This document shows, piece after piece, positions 32,998 to 41,792 of a DNA stretch of 64,000 bases; within the stretch, counting starts at the first letter, position 1; each line of letters starts with the position of its first letter. A program made the position numbers and the translations under genes. Location of the stretch: positions 687,522-751,521 of the forward strand of contig NZ_JANIGO010000002.1 in assembly GCF_024518835.1 (NCBI RefSeq), written 5' to 3'. Origin of the DNA: Limnobacter humi (GTDB lineage Bacteria > Pseudomonadota > Gammaproteobacteria > Burkholderiales > Burkholderiaceae_B). Under the pieces are notes generated by a model. The model was not told where the DNA came from, searched no databases, and saw only the letters and a program-made list of their open reading frames with translations.

Positions 32998-34620
32998 TCA
33001 GTTCCCTGCAAACAGGGGTTGATAGGCCTGAAGATTCAACGCTGGCGTTGTCAAAGGTCCAAGCGATACTGTTTCCTCGTAAGCATCCTGACACGCCAGT
33101 ACCCCGTTACCAAACTCGGTTTCGGTCAAAATATAACCGAATGAATTGTGGGTTAAGCCCAACAACATCATGGGGGTTGTGCTGCGTGCCCGCAACACAT
33201 CGGAGAACCCGCGTGAGGCCTCGCCAGGGATGGTCACCACCTCCAGAGACTGGCCTTCGCCCTGCCCCAGCCGAATGCGGGACACCGTCGTCACCGCATA
33301 CACCGCGGCCTGGGGCAATTGGTTGTACTGCGGCACATTGGCAGCCGCCACTTCGCCCAGCGGCGTGAAGTTGTAATACCGGTTAAAACTGCGCAACACG
33401 CCAGCGCCCACAAACAACGGGTTGTTCACAGGCAGGTAAGCAGTGGCGTGATTCACAGCCATGCCGCCGGTCAGGTCTTTTTTCTGGGTGCTCAACAAAC
33501 GCATGGCCGTCTGAGCCATCTTCACACCCAATTGGCGTGCCCGCTCGTACTGATCAGCCCCGTCGGGCGCACGGGGTGAGGCATCGGCCATGGCCCCGTT
33601 GTAAAACAGAAAACTGCCGCCCAGTTCTTTGTCCAATGTCCGCAGGGCTCCGCCCACCCAATCGGTGTGCACACGCCGGTTGCTGGACCCCAACACGGTG
33701 GGGTGTGCGCCGTAATTCAACACACCTCCCACAACCTTGTTCTGCGCATTTTTTGCAATCAACACAGTCATGAACGGATCGGGGACCTGGGTATCGCTGG
33801 GGTCACAGCGTCGAAAGTTGTTCAATCGTTCATCGCCTTCCAGCGCCGATTGGGCAAACTCGACATTAACCGGCTCCAGTCGCGCAGCCGCATCCTTGGC
33901 AGCCTTGGCCGCCAGCTGATACAACCCGGGCTGCAGAGCCGGGTCGCAAGCCGTGGCTGAATCCGGCTTGCTGCAGTTCAACCAACTGTCGGGCACACCG
34001 CCCCACAAGCCTTGGAGGTCAGCCGAGGAATGGGAGTGGGTTTGCGCAAACAGAATGTTCTCGGGCGGTACATCAATGGCAGCGGAAATCGAGGCCTTCA
34101 TTTGGTTCTGGATCACATTGCCCGCACCAATGGCATCCATGGTTACAAACACCAACCGGGTTACCGGTTGAGTATTGCTCTCCAGCAAAAACAGGCGCAG
34201 GAAGGTACCATCACCAATGCCCTCGGCCGGTGGCCCCCCGATATTGAAGTGAAACAGGGTTTCCGGGCCATTGAATCCAAAACCACCGTAGCCCCCCAGA
34301 TTGAACTTCTGAATATGCCCCACTGGCGAAGCTGGATCGGGCACACCGTTCAGTTGGGCCGGGGTGGGGTCGATGGCCACGCGACTGGCTGCTGCACGGT
34401 AAGAAAACACTGGTGCACCCGGCGGTGTCGGCGGTGGATCAATGTCAGGTGGATTGCCCACCCCACCAGTGCCCCCAGGCTCATTGCCTGAGCCTGTTTC
34501 ATTGGGTGAAGTCGGCACACCCGCTGTGGGGTCGCTCAATGCACCACCGCCAGAACCCAAACAACCGCCGAGCAATGTGCACAACATGCCTGCATAAACC
34601 ACTCGAGCCATGTTCTTCAT
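32998..34620 (-). CDS. lipoprotein related to neutral/alkaline non-lysosomal ceramidase
   Basis: 540 residues. Lipoprotein signal with LGGC lipobox, then a Gly/Pro/Asn-rich linker, then a domain resembling the N-terminal catalytic part of neutral ceramidase: YGGFGFNG, RLVFVTMDAIGAGNVI, NILFAQTHSHSSADLQGLWGG (the zinc/active-site His region) and NYGAHPTVLGSSNRRVHTDWVG. It may hydrolyse an N-acyl lipid outside the cell. The eukaryotic/Pseudomonas-type C-terminal domain is not present. The start (ATG 34620) directly abuts the stop of the upstream lipase-like gene, so the two are one transcription unit. Confidence 0.75.
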   Translation of the reverse strand: MKNMARVVYAGMLCTLLGGCLGSGGGALSDPTAGVPTSPNETGSGNEPGGTGGVGNPPDIDPPPTPPGAPVFSYRAAASRVAIDPTPAQLNGVPDPASPVGHIQKFNLGGYGGFGFNGPETLFHFNIGGPPAEGIGDGTFLRLFLLESNTQPVTRLVFVTMDAIGAGNVIQNQMKASISAAIDVPPENILFAQTHSHSSADLQGLWGGVPDSWLNCSKPDSATACDPALQPGLYQLAAKAAKDAAARLEPVNVEFAQSALEGDERLNNFRRCDPSDTQVPDPFMTVLIAKNAQNKVVGGVLNYGAHPTVLGSSNRRVHTDWVGGALRTLDKELGGSFLFYNGAMADASPRAPDGADQYERARQLGVKMAQTAMRLLSTQKKDLTGGMAVNHATAYLPVNNPLFVGAGVLRSFNRYYNFTPLGEVAAANVPQYNQLPQAAVYAVTTVSRIRLGQGEGQSLEVVTIPGEASRGFSDVLRARSTTPMMLLGLTHNSFGYILTETEFGNGVLACQDAYEETVSLGPLTTPALNLQAYQPLFAGN

Positions 34621-37134
34621 TTATTTCATCACCTTCAAACTGGGATCAAAACCGCGCGACGTACAAGGCATGCCTTTGCACACATCAAGCAGTGCTCCGT
34701 CGGTTTTCAAAAATGCCGATTTCATGTCCATGTTCAACAACTCGCCACGGGGATGACCATGCGGGTCAGCACCATATCCAGATGCAGGAGGCCGGTTCTC
34801 GATCGGCGGCGGCGCGTTGCCGCTTGGGCTTGGTGAACCATCTGCCTTGACCATGGGGCCACTGTCCCACACCGTCAAGCCATTGCCTTTGAACGGATAT
34901 TTAGGCACGCAGGGCAAGCCAAAGTAAGGATGGTCATCTGGATGCCGCCGGCCAAACGACACCAAAGGAAACTGTTCTTTTTCAGCCACCACGGCTGGGT
35001 GCACCTCCTTCAGCACAGCCAGCCCGCGTTGCACGGAAGGCCCCCCCACCACCGCGGGACAATGCACGGGTGCCTCAATGGTACGGGCCATGATTTCCGC
35101 ACTGGTCATGGTGACTTGGTGGTCTCCAAATGCCGGGAGCAGCAATACCCGCTTGTTGGGTTTGGTACCTGCCAGTGCCTGGCCGGGTGCCAGACTGAAT
35201 GCATAACCGTTGTTTTCTGCACGGTCCCAGAGCATCTGCACCAGAGAAAGAATGAACTGCTGGTCCACAGTACCCGGGTAGGCGTTGTACATCGCCGGTG
35301 CATAGGGAGCAAAATCCACCGAGCGCTGCAACAAGATGGAGTAGGCCATCCCTGGCACACCCAGCGTCCCGGCCACAATATCCGGAGAGATGGCAATCAC
35401 CGGCCCACCGTTGATACCACCTTGTGAATTGCCATCGTAGTACAAGGCTTCGGTGTTGATGATGCACTGTCCCTTCACCTGAAAAGCTGGGTGGCTACAA
35501 AAGCCGTTGCTGCTCATCATGGCCCGACCCAACATCACGAAATTCAGGAAGCTTTGCTGCAGGCGGTCTGCCAATCGCGCAAAGCCGCTGAAATCAGTGA
35601 GGATACCCACTGTGCTGGCCAGGTCACCGCCAGCCATGTCCCACAAAGGGTCGTATTTCTGGGGGTCCGCCTGATCATCCGGCTGATTGCCAGTGGCCAA
35701 TCCAGCCCAGTCCACCATGCAAAACAGCATGTTGTGCCGCTGTGCCATCTCGCGGACATTGAGGTCGTAGGTATTACCCTCGTCTCGCGAGCCTAACAAA
35801 CCATGGCCATACAGGGATGGACGGGCTGGCCTGGCCACGGTGGCCTTGGTTGGGTCGGATGCGTCGCCCAAGGTGGTGCGGGCCACGGAGCAAATAAACG
35901 GCACTTTGGCAGTTGGTGTTGCCGGATTGCGCTGCGGCAACGCGGTCGCCGGGCTGGTCAACGATTGCGGTGGATAGTTGAACGTACCACCCGACACGCA
36001 ATTGGGTGTGCTTAAAAAACAAGGCACCTCCACATGTCCACGAATGCGCTGCGCGGTGATGGCCGATGCACCACCATTGTCTGGATTGTTGATCACCGAG
36101 TCAATCGTGAACGCAGGGGATTTGCCCTGGGTCAGGCGGATCGACTCATCGCGCATGTGCAACACACGCTCAGTCAGGTTGCGGCGAGAGGCCACGGTGA
36201 AATCCCAGGCCAAGTAAAGGTCCTCTCGCGCAACACCGGCTGCCTGAAGAATCGAGAACAGGTTTTCCATCAAGGGTCGACGAGCTTCTTGCACCGCGTT
36301 GGACAGGGGTTGCTTGTCCCGGTACGACTTGAACACGGTGTTCGGCTCAATGGTCTCGCCTGCCGCATTTTTCAAGCGGCGCATGGCCACAATGTAACGC
36401 CGCCCCGGTACCAGGTTTTTGGCGGCCCGTATGGCCAACACGCTGCCGGCATTGGACTGGGGAGAGGTCACTGTATTCAGTGGTGCAAGCGCACCGGCGG
36501 TGGCATTCACATCCAGCTCAGACCATGTCAACTGGGGCTTCAAAGTCAACGTATCGATCAGGACGATGGGCTGGTCTTTCGCCAGGCTGCGTTCCAAATC
36601 TGTCAACGGTGTGGCACTAGTCTTTTTCAGGTCAAGACCGGGTACCAGGGTCAGCATCGGCTGGCCCGGCGAAAAACCATCGTTGCGCCCCCATTCCGAT
36701 GGATCAATGGGTTTACCCGCCACATTGCGTGGCATGGACAACAGATTCAGGTTTACGCGCATCCGGTTGTCGGTACCGGGATCAGCCTGCGTGAAATAAT
36801 TGTTCGGAAAGGGAAACAGGCAGTACGCCGGATCCAGGGGATCGCATCGATCTGCACCCGCAGGTGGCACCCCCGTGCCCGGGGGTTCAGACCGCACCAT
36901 CACCTCCTTGGGAAACAACGCTGGCGGCGAACCAGGTCCACCACCGGTGTTATCTGACCCGCTGTCGGATCCTCCTTGTTGATTGCCAGCGTTGGTGTCA
37001 TTGCCAGCGCTTTCGCTGCCTTGCGGGTCGGTGCGGCTCCCGCGCACAACAATGGTATTGCCATCCTCAAAACAACCGCCCAACAACAATGCGCAGCAGG
37101 CCAGTACCCGCCCAACCGATGTCTGAATACCCAT
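34621..37134 (-). CDS. large secreted lipoprotein hydrolase (lipase-like)
   Basis: 837 residues. Lipoprotein signal with LLGGC lipobox, Gly/Ser/Asn-rich linker of about 50 residues, then a large domain ending in an alpha/beta hydrolase. Nucleophile elbow YYDGNSQGGINGG (Ser), preceded by YGHGLLGSRDEG. Conserved opening PLDPAYCLFPFPNNYFT is shared with bacterial virulence/lipase-like lipoproteins. Probably exported to the cell surface where it hydrolyses lipids or polyesters. GGAG site upstream of ATG 37134. Divergent from a TetR gene with a palindrome in the shared promoter region. Confidence 0.75.
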   Translation of the reverse strand: MGIQTSVGRVLACCALLLGGCFEDGNTIVVRGSRTDPQGSESAGNDTNAGNQQGGSDSGSDNTGGGPGSPPALFPKEVMVRSEPPGTGVPPAGADRCDPLDPAYCLFPFPNNYFTQADPGTDNRMRVNLNLLSMPRNVAGKPIDPSEWGRNDGFSPGQPMLTLVPGLDLKKTSATPLTDLERSLAKDQPIVLIDTLTLKPQLTWSELDVNATAGALAPLNTVTSPQSNAGSVLAIRAAKNLVPGRRYIVAMRRLKNAAGETIEPNTVFKSYRDKQPLSNAVQEARRPLMENLFSILQAAGVAREDLYLAWDFTVASRRNLTERVLHMRDESIRLTQGKSPAFTIDSVINNPDNGGASAITAQRIRGHVEVPCFLSTPNCVSGGTFNYPPQSLTSPATALPQRNPATPTAKVPFICSVARTTLGDASDPTKATVARPARPSLYGHGLLGSRDEGNTYDLNVREMAQRHNMLFCMVDWAGLATGNQPDDQADPQKYDPLWDMAGGDLASTVGILTDFSGFARLADRLQQSFLNFVMLGRAMMSSNGFCSHPAFQVKGQCIINTEALYYDGNSQGGINGGPVIAISPDIVAGTLGVPGMAYSILLQRSVDFAPYAPAMYNAYPGTVDQQFILSLVQMLWDRAENNGYAFSLAPGQALAGTKPNKRVLLLPAFGDHQVTMTSAEIMARTIEAPVHCPAVVGGPSVQRGLAVLKEVHPAVVAEKEQFPLVSFGRRHPDDHPYFGLPCVPKYPFKGNGLTVWDSGPMVKADGSPSPSGNAPPPIENRPPASGYGADPHGHPRGELLNMDMKSAFLKTDGALLDVCKGMPCTSRGFDPSLKVMK

Positions 37135-37204
37135 GTCTCCAACCTTTCTCGTGGGGGACCGGATGATTGAAATAATAAATTGTGTGTCCCCTCACCCAAT
37201 TTAA

Positions 37205-37220
37205 TTTACAGAGTTGTAAA
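37205..37220. promoter_or_regulatory. palindrome in the divergent lipase/TetR promoter region
   Basis: TTTACA-GAGT-TGTAAA, a perfect 6-base inverted repeat with a 4-base spacer, 15 bases upstream of the possible GTG start of the TetR gene and about 70 bases upstream of the lipase start. Size and symmetry suit a TetR-family dimer, so autoregulation and control of the lipase-ceramidase unit is likely. Confidence 0.5.
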
Positions 37221-37234
37221 GTTAGGTTAGAGCA

Positions 37235-37894
37235 GTGGCACAGTCCGCGCTAGTGCAAGAATCCGGATGGAAAAAACAGGTGATGCTTAAAAAAACACAA
37301 ACCCGCATGAAGCCACAAGCCCGCGAAAAACAATTGCTGGACGTTGCGCAAGGGATTTTTATTGAAACGGGCTACCAGGGCACCACCATGGAAGACATCG
37401 CTCAAGCAGCGGGTGTAACCCGCCCTGTGATTTACAACATTTTTGGGAGCAAGGATGCCATCTACCTGGCCTGCCTGAAACGGGCTCGGGAACTGCTGGA
37501 CGATTACATTCGACTGGAAATCTTGAAAGCCACCAACCTTGAAAGTCGCATTCGATCGGGCTTTGAGGGTTATTTCAAGTTTGTGGAAAGTGAACCGGCC
37601 GCCTGGCGATTTTTGTATGCGGGTGGCTCTGCCGTGGCGGGACCAGCCGCTGAAGCTGCATTGGAAATGCGCTTTAACACGGTTAACCGGATCACCGCCC
37701 TGTTCCACGAACTTCGCAGCACGGTCACCGATGACCAAATCCTCATGATTGCGCACAGCCTGTCCGGTGCGGGGGAACAATTGGCCAAGTGGTGGGTGAC
37801 ACGGCCCGATATTTCACGACAACAAGTGGTCAATACCCTGATGAACACCGTTTGGAATGGCATCTCAAGTCATCTGGATCGAGAATCGTCTTAA
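37235..37894 (+). CDS. TetR/AcrR-family transcriptional regulator
   Basis: 219 residues as drawn. Helix-turn-helix domain (QLLDVAQGIFIETGYQGTTMEDIAQAAGVTRPVIYNIFGSKDA) then a ligand-binding domain with the TetR_C-type end. The start is uncertain: GTG 37235, or ATG 37283 preceded by ACAGG; the latter removes 16 weakly conserved residues. Divergently oriented to the lipase/ceramidase-like operon, which it probably represses. Confidence 0.88.
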   Translation: MAQSALVQESGWKKQVMLKKTQTRMKPQAREKQLLDVAQGIFIETGYQGTTMEDIAQAAGVTRPVIYNIFGSKDAIYLACLKRARELLDDYIRLEILKATNLESRIRSGFEGYFKFVESEPAAWRFLYAGGSAVAGPAAEAALEMRFNTVNRITALFHELRSTVTDDQILMIAHSLSGAGEQLAKWWVTRPDISRQQVVNTLMNTVWNGISSHLDRESS

Positions 37895-37913
37895 GATCAA
37901 GCACTTCGATACG

Positions 37914-37979
37914 ATAGATATAATTTATTCATAAAATTAGATCATTAAATTTTGCAATCGCAGCATTTTTGGCTACACT
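37914..37979 (+). promoter_or_regulatory. ahpC promoter with possible OxyR site
   Basis: A -35-like TTGCAA (37952-37957) and -10-like TACACT (37974-37979) are separated by 16 bases. Directly upstream, ATAG-N7-TTAT-N7-ATTA-N7-AAAT (37914-37950) matches the OxyR four-element pattern at about 11 of 16 positions, located where OxyR binds activated promoters. Weak consensus matches keep confidence low. Confidence 0.4.
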
Positions 37980-38030
37980 GCAGGTTCTCTCAAATTTCAC
38001 TGGTTTTAACCCAATCAAGAGGACCTGAAC

Positions 38031-38594
38031 ATGTCTTTGATCAATACAGAAATCAAGCCCTTTAAAGCCACTGCCTACTGCAACGGCAAAGAAATCCAGC
38101 TGACCGAAGCCGACGTGAAAGGCAAATGGTCCGTGTTCTTCTTCTACCCCGCCGACTTCACCTTCGTATGCCCTACTGAACTGGGCGACCTGGCCGACCA
38201 GTACGAAGAGCTGAAGGCCATGGGCGTTGAGGTGTTCTCTGTGTCCACCGACACCCATTTCGTCCACAAAGCCTGGGCCGATGCATCCGAAACGATTGCC
38301 AAGATCAAGTTCCCCATGATCGGCGACCCCACCGGTCAAATCACCCGCAACTTTGATGTGATGATCGAAGAAGAAGGCCTGGCATTGCGCGGCACCTTCG
38401 TGATGGACCCACAGGGCAAGATCAAGGTTGCTGAAATTCACGACCTGGGCATTGGCCGTGACGCTTCCGAACTGAAGCGCAAAATCCAGGCTGCCCAATA
38501 CGTGGCCGCCAACCCCAACCAGGCTTGCCCTGCCAAGTGGAAAGCCGGCGATGCAGCCCTGACACCCTCATTGGACCTGGTCGGCAAGATCTAA
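38031..38594 (+). CDS. ahpC: alkyl hydroperoxide reductase subunit C (peroxiredoxin)
   Basis: Typical 2-Cys peroxiredoxin that reduces organic peroxides and H2O2. Peroxidatic Cys in [13 protein letters not shown], resolving Cys in [13 protein letters not shown] near the C-terminus; 187 residues is the standard length. AGAGGA site upstream. Followed 98 bases later by ahpF, its dedicated reductase. Confidence 0.98.
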   Translation: MSLINTEIKPFKATAYCNGKEIQLTEADVKGKWSVFFFYPADFTFVCPTELGDLADQYEELKAMGVEVFSVSTDTHFVHKAWADASETIAKIKFPMIGDPTGQITRNFDVMIEEEGLALRGTFVMDPQGKIKVAEIHDLGIGRDASELKRKIQAAQYVAANPNQACPAKWKAGDAALTPSLDLVGKI

Positions 38595-38642
38595 TCGCGC
38601 CCACCCGCTCTCACTGAAATACCCCTAAGTAGTACCGGTAAA

Positions 38643-38663
38643 CCCGCCCCCACAAGGGGCGGG
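38643..38663 (+). terminator. intercistronic hairpin between ahpC and ahpF
   Basis: Perfect stem CCCGCCCC (38643-38650) with GGGGCGGG (38656-38663), loop of 5. No T-run follows, so it more likely slows or stabilises the mRNA, giving more ahpC than ahpF, than ends transcription. Confidence 0.6.
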
Positions 38664-38692
38664 AATGCCCCCGATTTGTCTGGAGAAAGAGC

Positions 38693-40246
38693 ATGCTTGA
38701 CGCCAACATCAAACAGCAACTGAAAACCTACCTGCAAATGCTGCGCCACCCGATTGAACTGGTGGGCTCACTGGACAACAGCGACAGCGCGCACAAGATG
38801 GAAGAACTTCTGCTGGAAATCAAGGAATGTTCCGACAAGGTGACAGTGCGCCTGGACGGCGACCATGCCTTGCGCCCCTCTTTCTCGATCGCCAAGGCTG
38901 GCGAAACCGGCCGGGTACGATTTGCAGGCCTTCCGATGGGGCATGAATTCACCTCCTTGCTGCTGGGCCTGCTGCATGTGGGTGGCCATCCACCCAAGCT
39001 GGATGCCGATGTGGTTGAGCGTATCAAAGGTCTGCAAGCCCCTGAAGGCGGTCTGGAATTTCAAACCTTTATTTCACTGTCGTGCCACAACTGTCCCGAT
39101 GTGGTTCAGGCATTCAACACCATTTCTGCCCTTAACCCTGGCTTTTCACACACCATGGTAGACGGTGCACTGTTCCAGCCACTGGTTGAACAGCGCAAAA
39201 TCATGGCAGTTCCAGCCGTGTTCAAGGGCGAACAGAATTTCGGCAACGGCCGCATGGCGCTGGAAGAAATCCTCGCCAAGCTGGACACAGGCGCTGTTGA
39301 AAAAGAGGCTCAAAAGCTGAGCCAGAAAGGCGAATTCGACGTACTGATTGTCGGTGGTGGCCCTGCTGGCGCAGCAGCTGCCATTTATGCCGCACGCAAA
39401 GGCATTAAAACGGGTGTGCTGGCCGAACGGTTTGGTGGACAGGTGCTGGACACCCTGGGCATCGAAAACTTTATTTCGGTGAAAGAAACCGAAGGCCCGA
39501 AATTGGTTGCCCAACTGGAACAACACGTGAAAACCTATGATGTGGACGTGATGAACCTGCAGCGCGCCAAAGCCTTACACCAAGTGGGCGACCAGTTGGA
39601 GGTCGAACTGGACAACGGTGCCAAGCTCAAGGCAAAGACCGTGATCGTGTCGACCGGCGCACGCTGGCGCGAAATGAACGTGCCTGGCGAACAGGAATAC
39701 CGCAACAAGGGCGTGGCGTACTGCCCGCACTGTGACGGCCCCTTGTTCAAAGGCAAGCGCGTGTCCGTGATTGGCGGTGGCAACAGCGGTGTTGAAGCAG
39801 CGATTGACCTGGCTGGCATCGTGAAACACGTGACCTTGTTTGAATTCGACACCAAGCTGCGGGCCGATGCCGTGCTGCAGAAAAAGCTGTACAGCCTGCC
39901 CAATGTCACGGTGATCCTGAATGCACTAACCACCGAGGTCAAAGGCGATGGCACCAAAGTCAATGGACTGGTGTACACGGACCGGGCCACGGGCGAGAGC
40001 AAACAGGTTGAACTGGAGGGCATCTTCGTACAAATCGGCCTGCTGCCCAACACCGAATGGTTGAAAGGCACGCTGGAGTTGTCCAATCGCGGTGAAATCG
40101 TGGTGGATGCCAAAGGCCAAACCAGCCTGGATGGCGTGTTTGCTGCCGGTGACTGCACCACTGCGCCGTACAAACAAATCATTATCGCCATGGGTGAAGG
40201 TTCCAAGGCAGCACTGTCAGCCTTCGACCACCTCATCCGTCAATAA
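38693..40246 (+). CDS. ahpF: alkyl hydroperoxide reductase subunit F
   Basis: NADH-dependent flavoprotein disulfide reductase for AhpC. 517 residues: N-terminal double thioredoxin-like domain with CHNC active site ([10 protein letters not shown]), then a thioredoxin reductase-like part with FAD motif [19 protein letters not shown], redox pair YCPHCDGP and NAD motif [12 protein letters not shown], ending [34 protein letters not shown]. All elements intact. Clear GGAGA site and hairpin terminator after the gene. Confidence 0.98.
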   Translation: MLDANIKQQLKTYLQMLRHPIELVGSLDNSDSAHKMEELLLEIKECSDKVTVRLDGDHALRPSFSIAKAGETGRVRFAGLPMGHEFTSLLLGLLHVGGHPPKLDADVVERIKGLQAPEGGLEFQTFISLSCHNCPDVVQAFNTISALNPGFSHTMVDGALFQPLVEQRKIMAVPAVFKGEQNFGNGRMALEEILAKLDTGAVEKEAQKLSQKGEFDVLIVGGGPAGAAAAIYAARKGIKTGVLAERFGGQVLDTLGIENFISVKETEGPKLVAQLEQHVKTYDVDVMNLQRAKALHQVGDQLEVELDNGAKLKAKTVIVSTGARWREMNVPGEQEYRNKGVAYCPHCDGPLFKGKRVSVIGGGNSGVEAAIDLAGIVKHVTLFEFDTKLRADAVLQKKLYSLPNVTVILNALTTEVKGDGTKVNGLVYTDRATGESKQVELEGIFVQIGLLPNTEWLKGTLELSNRGEIVVDAKGQTSLDGVFAAGDCTTAPYKQIIIAMGEGSKAALSAFDHLIRQ

Positions 40247-40267
40247 GCGCACCTTTCATCGCATACA

Positions 40268-40295
40268 ATGGGGCCTGTATTCACACAGGCCCCAT
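40268..40295 (+). terminator. intrinsic terminator of ahpF
   Basis: Perfect 11-bp stem ATGGGGCCTGT (40268-40278) with ACAGGCCCCAT (40285-40295), 6-base loop, followed by a short TTTG, 21 bases after ahpF. Confidence 0.75.
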
Positions 40296-40300
40296 TTGTC

Positions 40301-40894
40301 ATGCTTGCCCGCCCACGTGCCACCCTTGCCCTCACACTGGCTGCTCTGTCAATCGCCGCAGGCCCTGTCCACGCCCAGGATGCCGATAAACCGGTGAGCG
40401 AAACTGAACTGGGAGCCTGCCTGACCCAGGAAAAAGAGGCGATGAAGCGGTTTTCCGCATTGGAAGTGCGTGCCGAGGTGCTGCGCAACCGCGAGCAAGA
40501 ACTCAAAGCCACCCGGGACAGCCTGGAATCTGAAAAGGCGGTCATGGCCAAACGCAAGTCCGGCGCCGATGACATTAGCAAATACAACGCCCGCATTGAA
40601 AAATTCAACACCGACGGCGAACAATTCAACCAGATCAAAGAGAGTTTCGACAAGGAACGCCTGGCCTATGAAAGCTGGGTCACACAAACCCTAAAACCAG
40701 CTTGCAGCAAAATTCAAAACCGACCGGTACCCACCCTGGTGATTTTTTACGCCTGCAAATTTGATCAACCCAATAGCCCTTTTGAGCAGGTGCCGTTTTG
40801 CCAAAGCCTGGAGAACCGGGTCGACCTCGCCAAATGTGTGAAATCAGCGGGATCCAAAACCAAGGCCACTGAACTTTGTGGGCTCAAACCTTGA
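40301..40894 (+). CDS. exported coiled-coil protein of unknown function
   Basis: 197 residues with a signal peptide (cleavage near VHA-QDA). Residues about 30-120 are charged and heptad-like (long helix: EVLRNREQELKATRDSLESEK), followed by a C-terminal part with five cysteines. I see no recognised domain. Start at ATG 40301, after the ahpF terminator; the ORF's earlier ATG at 40268 lies within that hairpin. The next gene starts 10 bases after its stop. Confidence 0.65.
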   Translation: MLARPRATLALTLAALSIAAGPVHAQDADKPVSETELGACLTQEKEAMKRFSALEVRAEVLRNREQELKATRDSLESEKAVMAKRKSGADDISKYNARIEKFNTDGEQFNQIKESFDKERLAYESWVTQTLKPACSKIQNRPVPTLVIFYACKFDQPNSPFEQVPFCQSLENRVDLAKCVKSAGSKTKATELCGLKP

Positions 40895-40904
40895 GCCAGA
40901 CGGA

Positions 40905-41792
40905 ATGAGCCGCGCCAGTTCATTGCGCCTGCTGTTGCTGGCGATGATTTGGGGTTGCTCATTTATTTTTTTTAAAATTGCAGCAGCTGAAATTCCGGCT
41001 CCTTCACTGGCGTGGATGCGTGTGCTGTGCGGTGCGGTGTTTCTGGCCATTTTGTTTGCCCTGCAGGGCAAACAAACACGACTGAAGCAAGAGTGGAAAC
41101 CCATGGTGTTGATTGCCGCCTTTGCCGCCGCACTGCCCTTTTGGCTGTTTGCCTACGCAGCGCAAACCATCAGCGCGTCTTTGCTGGTCATCATCAATGC
41201 CACAGCGCCCATTTGGTCCGCCATGATTTATGCGGTGTGGACTCGCAAGGCCCCCAAGGCCACCGTGGTGTTGGGCTTGCTGTTGGGGGTGTGTGGTGTG
41301 TCGGTCATCGTGGGCGGTGGCATCCAGCACCTGCAGGGTGAACACCTGGTGTTGCATCTTCTGGCCGCGTTTGGTGCTGCCGCTTGTTATGGCGTTTCAA
41401 CCAACATGGCCCTGGGGTTTGGTCAACACATCGACTCGAAAACCAATGCACTGGGTTGCCTGGTGTATGCCACGGTGTTGCTAACACCCGTCGCCCCTTT
41501 TTACTGGCCAACCCAACTCCCCAGCCAAGCAGCGTTGCTGTCCACCGTGGCGGTGGGTGTGTTGTGCAGCGGGGTGGCTTACATGCTGTATTTCCGCCTG
41601 GTGGATGACGTAGGCCCGACATCAGCCCTCACCGTGACCTTTCTGATTCCCGTGTTTGGCATTCTCTGGAGTGTGCTGTTGTTGGGTGAAAGTGTGGGTT
41701 GGAACACAGGGGCTGGTGGCCTGTTGGTGGTCGCTGGCACCATCTTGGTTACCCGGGAGAAATCCAATCCATCGGTGGCGATCAACGACTGA
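40905..41792 (+). CDS. EamA/DMT-superfamily transporter
   Basis: 295 residues with ten transmembrane segments in two EamA repeats (LLLAMIWGCSFIFFKIAA in the first, and GVLCSGVAYMLYFRLVDDVGPTSALTVTFLIPVFGILW, the family's typical end, in the second). Probably exports a metabolite or amino acid; the substrate cannot be told. Start ATG 40905 with a GACGGA site; the longer reading from 40878 is not needed. The 3' end overlaps the converging tadG-like gene by 11 bases. Confidence 0.9.
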   Translation: MSRASSLRLLLLAMIWGCSFIFFKIAAAEIPAPSLAWMRVLCGAVFLAILFALQGKQTRLKQEWKPMVLIAAFAAALPFWLFAYAAQTISASLLVIINATAPIWSAMIYAVWTRKAPKATVVLGLLLGVCGVSVIVGGGIQHLQGEHLVLHLLAAFGAAACYGVSTNMALGFGQHIDSKTNALGCLVYATVLLTPVAPFYWPTQLPSQAALLSTVAVGVLCSGVAYMLYFRLVDDVGPTSALTVTFLIPVFGILWSVLLLGESVGWNTGAGGLLVVAGTILVTREKSNPSVAIND

